Below, one piece after another: positions 1 through 9,285 of a stretch of DNA of 64,000 bases (the first letter of the stretch is position 1; each line of letters opens with the position of its first letter). The notes beneath the pieces were generated by a model. It was not told the DNA's origin, did no database searches, and saw nothing but the letters and a program-made list of their open reading frames with translations. Where the stretch lies: positions 248,001 through 312,000 of the forward strand of contig CBDDOY010000002.1 in the NCBI GenBank assembly GCA_965232165.1, given 5' to 3'. The translations under genes were made by a program, and so were the position numbers. The stretch is from UBA2779 sp965232165. Its GTDB lineage: Bacteria > Spirochaetota > Spirochaetia > DSM-2461.

Positions 1-918
1 AGAATAGATATAATTAATAAATCTGTCTCTCTTAATCGCAAGAAGTCTAGGCATGATATACGTACTGCTGTGCTTTTCCTCGCTCCGACACTTCTTGTTT
101 TTATTATATTTAAGTACTATGTTCTTGGATATAATTTTTATCTCAGTTTTACATCCTGGAATTTTTTCTCTCCCGTTAAGCGCTTCATTGGGTTCAGGAA
201 TTATGTCAACATACTGAATAGCAAATTCTTCTGGGATACTCTGGCAAATACTATGATCTACACAATTGGATCCACAGTGATTTCTGTAATTCTTGGATTC
301 ATATTCGCTGTATTGCTTTTCAGGAAAAGTTCGGGTGCCGGGAGTTTTTTTAAGACTATTTTCTTCATTCCAAACATTACAACTGCCTCTGCTATGGCGA
401 TCCTCTGGATCTGGATTTTTGACCCAGAATTCGGTCTGTCCGGTCAGTTGTTCTCTTTGCTCGGCACCGACAGCCCCAATTGGCTGATGGAACCGAACCT
501 GGCAATGATGATCATCATATCCCTAAGTGTATGGCGAAGTGCCGGGTATGTGATGCTGATTTATATAAGCGGATTAACCAGTATACCGGCAGAACTCTAC
601 AATGCCGCAAAAGTCGATGGTGCAACAGGATTTCAGCAGCTCAGGTTTATTACATTCCCGCTTCTTTCACCGACAACACTTTTTCTGCTCATGACTTCGG
701 TGATCTCTGCGATGCAGGTCTTTGATATTGTCGCCGTTATGACTGGAGGGGGGCCCTTCGGATCTACCACCGTACTTAACCTTTACATCTATCAGAAAGC
801 CTTCGGGGAATCTAAAGCCGGGTATGCAGCCGCTCTCTCCATTCTTCTATTTCTATTGATCCTCTCTTTTACTATAGTCCAGAAAAAACTGTCAGAAAGG
901 TGGGTAAAATATGTCTGA
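1..918 (+). CDS. Sugar ABC transporter permease, MalF/UgpA type (5' end outside window)
   Basis: This is an inner-membrane permease of a CUT1-type carbohydrate importer. The frame is open back to base 1 without a stop and encodes a basic cytoplasmic leader before the first hydrophobic segment, so the true start lies upstream. The GTG at 70 would remove that leader. Several membrane segments follow, and the cytoplasmic EAA loop that docks the ATPase is seen at about 598-666 (NAAKVDGA, then FPLLSP). The next permease starts 8 bases before this stop, so the two are translationally coupled. The sugar cannot be read from the sequence. No ATPase gene lies nearby, so a shared MsmX/UgpC-type ATPase is inferred. 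Confidence 0.9.
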   Translation, partial: RIDIINKSVSLNRKKSRHDIRTAVLFLAPTLLVFIIFKYYVLGYNFYLSFTSWNFFSPVKRFIGFRNYVNILNSKFFWDTLANTMIYTIGSTVISVILGFIFAVLLFRKSSGAGSFFKTIFFIPNITTASAMAILWIWIFDPEFGLSGQLFSLLGTDSPNWLMEPNLAMMIIISLSVWRSAGYVMLIYISGLTSIPAELYNAAKVDGATGFQQLRFITFPLLSPTTLFLLMTSVISAMQVFDIVAVMTGGGPFGSTTVLNLYIYQKAFGESKAGYAAALSILLFLLILSFTIVQKKLSERWVKYV

Positions 919-1777
919 TCAAGTATATTGCACATCCCTGCCTGGAAAAAACCGGCAACTTTCATTTAGGAATCCCGGCACAGCTTTTCTCATCTTTTTT
1001 GGACTGATAATGCTGGCACCGTTTCTATGGATGATCTTTACCAGTCTGCAGCCTGATGTGAAAGCCATATTCAGAAGACCTCCCGGCCTTCCCTTCCCTC
1101 CGGCTTTTAAGAACTATTTAACTGCATGGGCGTCCGTACCTTTCGGCATCTATGCCTTTAACAGTATTTTTGTGGCTTCAACAGTGACATTTCTGCAGAT
1201 TATAAACGCTTCCCTCTGTGCCTATGCCTTTTCCAAGATCAATTTCCCCCACAGGGACAAACTTTTCATTATGATCCTTGCGGTGATGATGGTTCCGGCA
1301 CAGGTTGCTATTGTTCCCCTGTATTCTGTTTTGGCAAAATTCAGGTGGCTGGATACCTATTGGGGTCTCATTATTCCCTTTGCATCTGATGCATTTGGAA
1401 TATTTCTGGTCCGCCAGTATTTTCTTTCCATACCCGACGACTACCTTGATGCAGGCCGGATGGAAGGAGCCGGACATGTGCGTATCCTGTTTCAAATAAT
1501 GGTCCCTCTGGCAAAGCCTTCACTTATAGCATTTGCAATCATGGCCTTTAAATGGAGATGGAACGATTATTTCTGGGTGCTGATTATGACGAGTCGGGAT
1601 GTTATGAGGACCCTCCCTGTAGGACTTGTAATGATGAAGGCCGGCCCTGAAGGCGGTACCAGCTGGCATACTCTTATGGCTGCAACTCTGCTTGTTATGC
1701 TGCCGGTCATAGTGATGTATGCATTCATGCAAAAGTATTTTACCAATGACATGGCCCGGGGAGGTTTGAAGGGATGA
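911..1777 (+). CDS. Sugar ABC transporter permease, MalG/UgpE type
   Basis: This is the second permease subunit of the same importer, 288 residues, the usual length for the family. About six membrane segments are visible, with an EAA loop near residues 180-205 (DAGRMEGAG, then PLAKPS). The C-terminus (YFTNDMARGGLKG) matches the typical GLT/GLKG ending of MalG-like permeases. The ATG lies inside the 3' end of the upstream permease. It pairs with that protein to form the transmembrane channel. The substrate-binding protein follows after a 151-base gap. Confidence 0.92.
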   Translation: MSDQVYCTSLPGKNRQLSFRNPGTAFLIFFGLIMLAPFLWMIFTSLQPDVKAIFRRPPGLPFPPAFKNYLTAWASVPFGIYAFNSIFVASTVTFLQIINASLCAYAFSKINFPHRDKLFIMILAVMMVPAQVAIVPLYSVLAKFRWLDTYWGLIIPFASDAFGIFLVRQYFLSIPDDYLDAGRMEGAGHVRILFQIMVPLAKPSLIAFAIMAFKWRWNDYFWVLIMTSRDVMRTLPVGLVMMKAGPEGGTSWHTLMAATLLVMLPVIVMYAFMQKYFTNDMARGGLKG

Positions 1778-1884
1778 TCATTCATATGAGTCAGGAAATT
1801 ATAAAGAAAAGGAGAAAGTAAAGTGTTGCTTAAGATGCCCTGAATAAACTGCTTATTGAAAGCAGGATGAAGAAGGAGATAAAT

Positions 1885-1932
1885 ATGGTTTTACTTTATC
1901 AGACAAAAAAAATAAGGAGTGTGTGGAAATGA
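1885..1932 (+). CDS. Possible 15-residue leader ORF coupled to the binding protein
   Basis: An ATG at 1885 is preceded six bases upstream by a strong ribosome site (AAGGAG, 1873-1878). It opens a 15-codon frame whose TGA (1930-1932) overlaps the ATG of the binding-protein gene in an ATGA junction. Its codons also carry that gene's own AGGAG at 1915-1919. The arrangement suggests translational coupling that could raise expression of the binding protein relative to the permeases. It could be coincidence; the peptide has no recognised family. Confidence 0.3.
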   Translation: MVLLYQTKKIRSVWK

Positions 1933-3218
1933 AAAGACTAATTAGTGTTTTATTGGTTCTGCTGTTCTGTTCAGCAGCTATGGTGATGGCAGCCGGTCAG
2001 AAAGAACCTGTGGAGACCGGAACGGTCGGGATTGAACTCTGGAGCCTCTTGACAGGAGACAGGGCAGAGTTGCTTGACAGTCAGGTACAGAAGTTCAATG
2101 AGAGTCAGAGTGAAGTGGCGGTAACAGTGGTACATCAGGGTGGTTACAATCCGACAAAAGAAAAAATAACTGCAGCAGTAAGCGCGGGTAATCTGCCTCC
2201 ATTGATTATGGTCGATTATATGGAAGTGCCATTCTATGCTCAGCAGGGTGTTCTTGCGCCTCTGGATGGCTTTATTTCTAGTGATGACAGAAAGGATTTC
2301 TTGCCGGGCCTTCTGAAAGATATAGCCGTTGATGGAAAACTGTTTGCTCTGCCGTATAATCGAAGTACTCAGGGACTTTATATAAATAAAGATCTGATGG
2401 CAAAAGCCGGCATAGAAGCTGCGCCGGAAACATGGACTGAGTTCAGGGACCAGGCACTTAAAATTAAAGATCTCGGAGGGGATTATTATTATGGGTATTC
2501 CTACTTCCATCAGTGGTTCTTCGATGCCATATGCTATACTTGGGGTAACAGTATAAGTACAGATGACGGAGTAATTACATTTAACGACAAAGATGGTGTA
2601 GAAATGATGAGATTCTTCCAGCAGATGCAGGAGGATGGTTTTCTTTTAGTTCCGCCTACGACATCAGGCGGGTTTGAAGAACAGAAGGGGGCCTTTGTCG
2701 AAGGAAAGGCAGCTACGATATTCGAATCGACTTCATGGCTTAATACAATGTCCAATGTTGTAGAATTTGATTGGGAATTTGCATTTATCCCCGCCGGAGA
2801 CGGAGGACATGCAGTAACAATTGGCGGCGGTAATTTTGCATTAACCAGCCAGACAGGTGAGGCTGAAAAAAAAGCTGCTGCAAAATTTCTTCATTATATT
2901 GCCAATGCTGATCAGTCTGCAGAGTTTCATATGAATACAGGGTATCTGCCAACCCGTTACAGTGTTCTTGAGCTTCCTGAAGTTAAGGCATTTTACTCAG
3001 ATCACCCTGAGTATCTTGTAAGCGTGGAGCAGACAGAATATGCACGGCCATCTTCAGCTTCTACTAGAAATATAAAGAATGTCTGGTGGCGTATGACTCA
3101 GGGAATACAGCGAATTCTTCTTAATGGTGAAGATGTACAAACTGTACTGAATGAGATAGCCGGAGAATTTCAAACTGAACTCGATGAATTAAAATCTGCC
3201 GGTGAGTTTGTTTATTGA
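1929..3218 (+). CDS. Extracellular carbohydrate-binding protein of ABC transporter (UgpB/MalE class)
   Basis: This periplasmic solute-binding protein has 429 residues, a typical family-1 length. A signal peptide with a hydrophobic core (LLVLLFCSAAMVMA) is followed by AGQKEP, a motif seen after many treponemal binding-protein signal peptides. There is no lipobox cysteine at the cleavage site. The ATG at 1929 is preferred because AGGAG ends nine bases upstream; a GTG at 1923 would leave only three. The body has the family pattern of an N-terminal beta strand (IELWSL) followed by a ligand-site region and WWRM near the C-terminus. It works with the two upstream permeases; the ligand is unknown. 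Confidence 0.88.
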   Translation: MKRLISVLLVLLFCSAAMVMAAGQKEPVETGTVGIELWSLLTGDRAELLDSQVQKFNESQSEVAVTVVHQGGYNPTKEKITAAVSAGNLPPLIMVDYMEVPFYAQQGVLAPLDGFISSDDRKDFLPGLLKDIAVDGKLFALPYNRSTQGLYINKDLMAKAGIEAAPETWTEFRDQALKIKDLGGDYYYGYSYFHQWFFDAICYTWGNSISTDDGVITFNDKDGVEMMRFFQQMQEDGFLLVPPTTSGGFEEQKGAFVEGKAATIFESTSWLNTMSNVVEFDWEFAFIPAGDGGHAVTIGGGNFALTSQTGEAEKKAAAKFLHYIANADQSAEFHMNTGYLPTRYSVLELPEVKAFYSDHPEYLVSVEQTEYARPSSASTRNIKNVWWRMTQGIQRILLNGEDVQTVLNEIAGEFQTELDELKSAGEFVY

Positions 3219-3229
3219 AGCCATATTTT

Positions 3230-3253
3230 CCGAGGTGCAATAGTGTGCCTCGG
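3230..3253 (+). terminator. Hairpin after the binding-protein gene
   Basis: Perfect arms CCGAGG and CCTCGG, with further pairing inside, lie 12 bases after the stop. No T-run follows, so it may be an mRNA-stabilising or attenuating structure rather than a full intrinsic terminator. Confidence 0.3.
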
Positions 3254-3279
3254 GTGTCTAAATATGTTCTCTATTAGGT

Positions 3280-4794
3280 ATGAAATGTATGATAGAAAGG
3301 GCACTCCTCAAGAATTTTATCCTGACTCCAAACGGCTCAGATAACAACGGGAAAGATCGATATATTTTCTTTTCTGTAGAAATACCTGGAAATATATCAA
3401 AAGTAAAAGCTGAATTACGCTTTGCCTGTAAATCAAAAGTCCAACTGCCAATTGCCCTTTATGATTCCGGGAATTCCCTGAGAGGGATCAAAGTGAATGA
3501 ATACTCAGAAGGATTAACAGTTCAGAATATCTGGACTGCTGTGGGTGATGCAAGTCATGGCGCCGTTCCGGGACCGATACCTAAAGGGAAGTGGAAGATC
3601 GTTATTTATAAACGCTTCCTTCTTGATGAGATAGAATGTATGCTGACAGTTGATATAGAAAACGAAATATCGGATAAAAAAATCATCGGGAAACACAAGA
3701 GAAAACAGATAGTCCTCGACTCCGGGGAGAAGTGGTACGGTGGAGAACTCCATATGCACTCCACTGAGAGTACCGGCAGAACAGATGTGGAAAAAGTAGT
3801 CGAGATTGCCCGGAATAATAATCTTGACTTCATCGCGATCACAGACCATTTTACCATTGCTCACTGGGGGGAGATCGATAGGATTGCGGGAAAGAGAAAG
3901 CCCCTGCTGATCCATAGCTGTGAGCTTTCCGGGGAGCGGGGTCATGCAAATCTCCATGGTATACAAACATGGATAGACCCTTTTGTAGATGGAAGTGATT
4001 CGTTGTTTGATTTCCGGAACCAGAAAGGTTACTCCATGAATACTGTGGCAGATATAGTTCATGAGCAGGGCGGGCTTTTCTGTATAAACCATCCACTAAG
4101 CGGGAAAGTCGGTTGGAGATACAATGATTTTGATGTAAAAAAAGCAGATCTCATTGAAGTTGTTGGAATGCCGGATGGACCGAACGGCTTCCTGTATCCG
4201 GTTCTTTGGGACCGTTTTCTATGTATCGGACAGCGGCTAACTGGAATCGGAAGCTCCGATTCTCATGATCCGGAAAGTGAAGGAGCATGGAAGCTTGGAG
4301 TGCTTCGTACCTGGGTCTATGCTGAAGACCTGAGTGAAAAGAGCATTATCAAGGGATTGAAAAGAGGAAGAGTCTGTATTACTCATGGTGCGGTACGCAT
4401 GGATTTCTATGCAGTAAAACAAAAAAAAGGATCGGCAGTTTCCCGCCGGTACGAGATGGGGGACACTGTTTATTGTAGAGAGGATGAGCAGATTACCTGC
4501 ACAATGAGTCTGAAGAATCATCCCCGGGGCAATATCTATGCCATTAAAGATGGATTTATTTTCGATACCCTGCCGGTAAAAGGGGACAGTGCTGTTAATG
4601 GAGACTGGGAGGATATCAACTTTGAAATCGAGGCAGAAAGCTTGAATTCAGAAAATGGATCATATTGCAGAGTAGAATTTCATGAAGAACTGGTCGAACC
4701 CTACTATGTCAACATGGCATATAGAGATCATACCTCACTCAGGGCTTTGTCAAACCCGGTCTGGATGTCGAAGACAGGGAATAAGACATTGTAG
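3280..4794 (+). CDS. CehA/McbA-type PHP-domain metallohydrolase
   Basis: The protein has 504 residues. About 150 N-terminal residues form a beta-rich region. A PHP-type metal-dependent phosphoesterase domain follows: HMHST near residue 158, AITDHF near 186, HSCELS near 210, INHP near 269 and GSSDSH near 325 are the metal ligands expected of the fold. The roughly 120 C-terminal residues have no recognised domain. It follows the sugar transporter genes on the same strand, so it may cleave a phosphoester or related group from the imported compound; that role is an inference. The start is weakly supported: no good ribosome site precedes ATG 3280 or the alternative ATG 3289. Confidence 0.8.
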   Translation: MKCMIERALLKNFILTPNGSDNNGKDRYIFFSVEIPGNISKVKAELRFACKSKVQLPIALYDSGNSLRGIKVNEYSEGLTVQNIWTAVGDASHGAVPGPIPKGKWKIVIYKRFLLDEIECMLTVDIENEISDKKIIGKHKRKQIVLDSGEKWYGGELHMHSTESTGRTDVEKVVEIARNNNLDFIAITDHFTIAHWGEIDRIAGKRKPLLIHSCELSGERGHANLHGIQTWIDPFVDGSDSLFDFRNQKGYSMNTVADIVHEQGGLFCINHPLSGKVGWRYNDFDVKKADLIEVVGMPDGPNGFLYPVLWDRFLCIGQRLTGIGSSDSHDPESEGAWKLGVLRTWVYAEDLSEKSIIKGLKRGRVCITHGAVRMDFYAVKQKKGSAVSRRYEMGDTVYCREDEQITCTMSLKNHPRGNIYAIKDGFIFDTLPVKGDSAVNGDWEDINFEIEAESLNSENGSYCRVEFHEELVEPYYVNMAYRDHTSLRALSNPVWMSKTGNKTL

Positions 4795-4817
4795 GGCCGC
4801 TGCTGCAGCGGCTCTAC
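4791..4817. repeat. Long hairpin spanning the cehA-like stop codon
   Basis: Two 12-base arms (starting GTAGGG and ending CTCTAC) pair with a single G-T wobble around a 3-base loop. The first arm contains the TAG stop of the preceding gene. There is no T-run. It may act as a transcript 3' end or be a REP-like palindrome. Confidence 0.45.
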
Positions 4818-4850
4818 AGAGGAAAATATGATCCCTTTCAACCAATCAGG

Positions 4851-4874
4851 GGGAATTGCAGCGGAAATCCCGCC
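4851..4874 (+). repeat. Short dispersed repeat, copy 1 (GGGATTGCAGCGGAAAT type)
   Basis: This stretch closely matches the two longer copies at 45959-45988 and 46804-46833. It lies in non-coding DNA beside the IS30 remnant. It is the most diverged copy, with an extra A in the left part. Confidence 0.4.
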
Positions 4875-5019
4875 TGACCGTTCCAAATAATATGTAGTGC
4901 CCCGAAGAATGTGGTTGTTTCCATATGATAAATTCGCTGTGGTCAGGGACTTCTTGAACCCACCTAAAACAGTCAGGAAAAGAATTAACCAATGATCGCA
5001 CCGTGTCTCATTGAAGACC

Positions 5020-5300
5020 ATCGGGGATGAAATTTATACAGTTTCCAGTTGTTCAGCCCGATTTGCGAAGAAAATGGATGCGCATAGTAAATAACCGTTC
5101 TCTTGCTCTGTGTCAAACAGGACTTCCATGAATTCGTTTCCGTTGTCGCCTATGATTGACTCAAACACCTCTCGGAACGGCTTGTTGCCGAGTTGTTTCT
5201 CCAACTTGCTGAAGCTTTCTTACCAAGATGGCGGATATGACCTTTTTGTCTGTTCATTCTTTCCAGAATGAGTCGTTCTTCCCGGTTGAAGTGCTGCCCT
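5020..5300 (-). pseudogene. Degenerate IS30-family transposase remnant
   Basis: On the minus strand an N-terminal piece (HFNREERLILERMN, about 5250-5293) resembles the IS30 helix-turn-helix start. In another frame a DDE piece follows, with IIGDNGNEF (about 5130-5158). A further frame gives IYYAHPFSS (about 5067-5095), the conserved stretch after the second aspartate in IS30 transposases. The middle of the protein is missing and at least two frameshifts separate the pieces, so it is dead. The rest of 4875-5540 holds nothing else I recognise apart from an 8-base inverted repeat (GCAATTCA/TGAATTGC) near 5430-5455. Confidence 0.6.
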
Positions 5301-5543
5301 TTACTGTCTCTGGTGATACCCTGTTCTTGTCCCATGGCAGCTCCTGTTTTTTGATGGGGGCGAAAGCAGTATATGAGTTGCATGGGACTTCTTTTGCCGC
5401 CCCCTTCAGAGTGGACAGTCGATATTGCAATTCACCTGCGCCTGAATTGCTGCAAATTCCCTCTTGGCATAATTCCCCGCCAGCCTATCATCTAACCTAG
5501 GTCTCCTAGAGATCACATCTTTTTCATTCAAAGGAGGTTCATC

Positions 5544-5708
5544 ATGAACCTAGGCGCATTTCCTTCAGGCCGTCATGTCGGCGGCGGTGAGAATTGCTGC
5601 CCGCCTGAACGGCTGAACAGCCTGCTGCATCAGTTGTCAGGAAAGATGACTCATGCACAGAAAAAGAGGGACAGGCGGGAGTCAAGAGTACAGACCCTGA
5701 CAAAATAA
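5544..5708 (+). CDS. Small hypothetical ORF with strong ribosome site
   Basis: A near-perfect AAGGAGG (5531-5537) lies six bases before this ATG, the best ribosome site in the neighbourhood. It opens a 54-codon frame rich in Arg and Lys toward the C-terminus, with no signal peptide or known motif. It lies between an IS30 remnant and a truncated transporter gene, so it may be the start of a gene whose remainder has been lost. Function unknown. The following 160 bases (5709-5868) hold no gene that I can see. Confidence 0.35.
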   Translation: MNLGAFPSGRHVGGGENCCPPERLNSLLHQLSGKMTHAQKKRDRRESRVQTLTK

Positions 5709-5868
5709 CCGGTAAGTACTGAATGAAGCGTCCATTCCTGCAAAAGATCGAACTGAGTGCTGAAGAGGGCAAGACCTAGTTCAGGCAGTGGCGTAATCCT
5801 GGGGTGAAGTTCAATCGTTATAACCCGTTGTCCGTACAGGTAGGTGAAACAAGGTTCGGGCTCTTAAT

Positions 5869-6438
5869 TCAGTTTGCCGCAATTTCTGATTCAGGGCCGT
5901 ACAGCTTCTTCGGGGCACAATAGCTTGCTCCGGTAGTTCTCCGCTTCCCAATCGATGATGAAAGAGCCTTAGCTATCTCGACAATCTGCTGCCTGGCGAC
6001 TGAGATATCTCCCATACGTGTCTGTGATCGGAATCCCGCATCCAACTGATCCAGCAGAGCTTGGGCTTCAGAGTGCATGAGGGGCCAATCGATTCGCCGG
6101 GTAATTTTACGCAGTTTCTCATGTCCCATGAAGATGTTTTCGGTTACTGTCATATCCGGGTAGCAGATGACATGCTGATAAATCGCCGCCACACCGTGCC
6201 GCTGGGCATCCCTTGGAGTCGGAAATCGAATGGGGCGGCCCTTGAAGATGATTTCACCGCCATCCGGCTGATAGACACCGGTGATAATCTTGATAAATGT
6301 GGACTTGCCGGCCCCGTTCTCGCCCATCAGACCATGTATTTCACCTTGATGAAGATTGAACCGAACAGCGTCTAGGGCCCTAACCCCCCCGGGAAAGGTC
6401 TTAGTAATATCAATCATTTCCAATAGGATTTCAGACAA
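5869..6438 (-). pseudogene. Truncated sugar ABC transporter ATPase (RbsA/MglA type)
   Basis: The first 165 or so residues match the N-terminal nucleotide-binding domain of CUT2 sugar ATPases: Walker A GENGAGKST near residue 40, Q-loop IYQHV near 88, and the signature-like VARQQIVEIAKALS near 150. The similarity stops just before where Walker B (LIMDEP) should be, and an unrelated 20-residue tail runs to the stop. Normal proteins of this class have about 500 residues with two ATPase domains. It starts 15 bases after the rhamnose mutarotase gene in the same operon. The missing part and any permease genes were probably lost in the deletion or IS event at 5.0-5.9 kb. Confidence 0.8.
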
Positions 6439-6453
6439 TGGAGACCCCTTGGC

Positions 6454-6768
6454 TCAATCTAAATAAAACATCTCGGTTAAATCCCTCACTACAGGGGAAC
6501 CATCGGGATTGGTTTCCATGAGATCGGTCATGAATGCCCGCCACTTACGGACGATATCCCTGCTGGGAAGGTCATCAAGGGTATTGTGCTCCGCCGCCTT
6601 CAGGCTTGCGTACAGAGTATGAGTGGTTCTGTCTAGGTAGATGACATAGTCCCGGATACCCGCAGCGGTCAATTCTCTGGCGAGTTCCGGCCATAGCGCA
6701 TCATGGCGTTTCTTGTATTCCTCTTCGCAGCCTTCATGAAGCTTCATTGCAAAACCCGATCTCAACAT
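6454..6768 (-). CDS. rhaM: L-rhamnose mutarotase
   Basis: This 104-residue protein matches the RhaM/RhaU family along its whole length. Such proteins interconvert the alpha and beta anomers of L-rhamnose in the cytoplasm. Visible signatures are KRHDALWPEL (with the active-site His near residue 21), YVIYLD, RKWRAFMTDLM and NPDGSPV with the C-terminal FYLD. It is the only intact gene of the cluster, lying 13 bases after the broken isomerase-like gene and 15 bases before the truncated ABC ATPase. The neighbours suggest a former rhamnose or related deoxysugar uptake and catabolism operon. Confidence 0.9.
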   Translation of the reverse strand: MLRSGFAMKLHEGCEEEYKKRHDALWPELARELTAAGIRDYVIYLDRTTHTLYASLKAAEHNTLDDLPSRDIVRKWRAFMTDLMETNPDGSPVVRDLTEMFYLD

Positions 6769-6781
6769 AATCTCGGCATCC

Positions 6782-8212
6782 TTAACAAACCTGATGGCAT
6801 TTGATGTTCATGAGACGGCCTACTTTGCCGATATCCGCCGCCACATGGCCGATGCCAATGGCACAGTGATGGGATGGCCCGTATCGGGACCACCGTTCAA
6901 TGAAGCTTAGGGCGTCTATTGAAAAGCGATATCGGCTATTGGTATTTCCGATATGTAAAACCGGACCTGCTGTACTTATTCCTTCAGCAACGAGAAAAAA
7001 GACACCCTCAGGGCCTTCACAGACTGAGAGCAGAGTAACCGGGCCGTGTTTTACCGTCATTTGAATCGAGAGGCCTTTTCCGGGTTTTCCGTGATAAACT
7101 GGAAGAGGCACCAAACCGACATCCCCTTCGGCAATTTCGAAATGTCCCGGGCCATCGTGTCCCAGCATCACAACATCGTCATCAAAATCCAGGGCATAGA
7201 ACTCTGAAAACGAACCGCCGGCTCCCAGGGAATCCATAATTTTCATCGCCTGGGCATTCTTGACTTCACATTCACCGGCAACGGGAACATGGCGGCCTGT
7301 CAACAAAGTATTTCCGGCAATCATCGAAGCACTGATGTCCTCGTGCTCGGAATCCGGTGTCCCTTCATAATAGTATGCCAATGACCCAAGATTGTGACGT
7401 TCCGCCAACTTGTCCAAAGCTGCCGAAGTCTAGGCAGCCCTGACAATCTCTTTCCTGATGCATTCTTCAGAAACGGCGAAAGCTTTATGGAATTCTTCCA
7501 CCTTACTCGATATTTCCTGCTTGGAGATTCCCCTCCGGATATCCGCCAGTTCATCCATCTCAATTAACTCAATATGCCCGCCGAGTGATGCGATCTGCCT
7601 TGTAAGATCGGTATAGACATCAAGCATTCCGGCATAGTAATGGCCCAAAATGCCGAGCCTGTTGTACTGTATGGTTTTCACGACACCTGCCGCACGAACC
7701 CAGGCTCTTAACTCGTCCAATGTCCGGGGTTCGCCGAGATATCCGGTGAGCATCCGGTATTCGATACCGGCACGATTGAAGACATTGGCAATTTCTGGTA
7801 CAGCACAGGCCTGACAATGTGCCAGCCATTCACCGGTCATCACACCGCGATCTTTTAATCGGTTAAATGATTCATAGTCAATTGCGGAAACCGGCTGAGT
7901 ATTCAGGATGACGATGGGCACAGCGGTAATTTGTGCTACCGGTATGACTGTAGAAGAAAGTGCATAGGTGGAAATATACAAAAATAAAACATCAATTTGT
8001 TTTTGCTTGAATAGAATTCCGATAGAACGCGCACGTTCCGGATTGTCAACCAACCCGCCATTAATCAGATTAACAGCGTCAGATTCACCGATAACTCCGC
8101 CGATTTCCCGCTGATATTCCTTAAGACATCCTTTTAATCCGGGAAACTGCGGCCAATAGGTGTCTAAGCCGATTCCAAATAATCCGACATTGAGCTTCTC
8201 TTGGCCGTTCAT
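6782..8212 (-). pseudogene. L-arabinose/L-fucose isomerase-like protein, split by one in-frame TAG
   Basis: The frame from 8212 down to 6782 encodes a protein of about 476 residues of the L-fucose/L-arabinose isomerase superfamily. It has an N-terminal Rossmann-like domain (LFGIGLDTYWPQFPG, LNTQP), then an acidic active-site region with GHDGPGH and a C-terminal H-rich segment. A single TAG at 7430-7432 (codon 261) interrupts it, and the frame continues unshifted on both sides (EIVRAA, stop, TSAALDKLAE). This is therefore a nonsense-type pseudogene or a readthrough gene. TAG is used as a normal stop elsewhere in the window, which favours a pseudogene. It is the first gene of the decayed sugar operon and diverges from the AraC regulator. 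Confidence 0.75.
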
Positions 8213-8286
8213 ATCGCAGACAACTCCTACTGAGTCTTCACGATATATACGGCTTATTCAAAAAAGAATGGACATAACTACTGTTT

Positions 8287-9285
8287 ATGATATACTTTTT
8301 TATGGTCAATCAGATTGGCAGCTTTTCGCGTTACCTGCCGGTTAATAAAGAGGCAGAACGCTGGGATATCTATTGTAATGACGCCGGTTATGCCCAGGCA
8401 CTGGCTGGCTCGCCATATCCCCCTCTGCCGGAAAACCATCCGAAGGTCTATGCGGCAACGGTCGCGACAGGGCGTGTGCTGATGGAGTTCCAGGCCGTTT
8501 ACATAAGTTCTGGAAAAGGATGGTTTGAGGATTCGGACAGGGTTAGACATCCGATATCCGCCGGGGCTCTCTTCCTTCTTTTCCCTGGGATTCGTCATGC
8601 CTATAGCCCGAATATTGAAACAGGATGGCATGAATACTGGGTAGGGTTTGCCGGAAATCATGCTGTCCGTCTTTATGAGAATGGATTGATCTCAGCAGGT
8701 AATCCCATTCATCATATCGGATTAAACCAGGATGTAATGGCAGACTTTGAACAGGCGATACAGCTCTGCCGTCAGCAGCCGCCCGGCTTTCAGGTATTAC
8801 TTGGCGCCCTAGTTCTCCAGTTGCTGGCGCACATCCATATCTGCGAGATTCGCTCGAAAATCACTCATAGAGACAGTGAATACGTGCAAATCGCCCGGTC
8901 GATCATGATGCTGCATATCGAAGACGGAATTGAGGTGGGAAGTATCGCCGCGGAAATCGGAATGTCCTATCAAAGGTTACTGGAATTGTTTCACGATTAC
9001 ACAGGCCTTACACCCTACCAATACTATCTCCAGCTCCGAATTCACCGAGCGAAAGAACTCCTCCAGGACCATTCTTTATCGATTAAGGAAGTGTCATCCC
9101 GGATGAATTTCGATAACCAGTACTATTTCTCTCGTCTATTCAAAAAGAAAACTGGATTGTCTCCTTCGGCATGGAGGTTGGCCGGAAACAACGAAAACAA
9201 AACCTATGCAGAAAGGAGCCTAAAACCAGATGAATGGACAAGACGGAAGACCATTTTATCGGGCTGGAAGCCGGCCGGAGTATAA
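8287..9285 (+). CDS. AraC-family transcriptional regulator
   Basis: The protein has an N-terminal cupin-like ligand domain (LFPGIRHAY, WHEYWVGFAG) and a C-terminal double helix-turn-helix. The second helix-turn-helix region reads IKEVSSRMNFDNQYYFSRLF and is followed by KKKTGLSPSAWR. It probably senses a sugar and controls the divergent isomerase/rhaM operon across the 74-base gap. About 25 extra residues follow the usual family end, and the next gene begins inside them. ATG 8302 is an alternative start; neither has a clear ribosome site, and a TATACT at 8290-8295 could be a promoter element favouring the later start. Confidence 0.88.
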   Translation: MIYFFMVNQIGSFSRYLPVNKEAERWDIYCNDAGYAQALAGSPYPPLPENHPKVYAATVATGRVLMEFQAVYISSGKGWFEDSDRVRHPISAGALFLLFPGIRHAYSPNIETGWHEYWVGFAGNHAVRLYENGLISAGNPIHHIGLNQDVMADFEQAIQLCRQQPPGFQVLLGALVLQLLAHIHICEIRSKITHRDSEYVQIARSIMMLHIEDGIEVGSIAAEIGMSYQRLLELFHDYTGLTPYQYYLQLRIHRAKELLQDHSLSIKEVSSRMNFDNQYYFSRLFKKKTGLSPSAWRLAGNNENKTYAERSLKPDEWTRRKTILSGWKPAGV

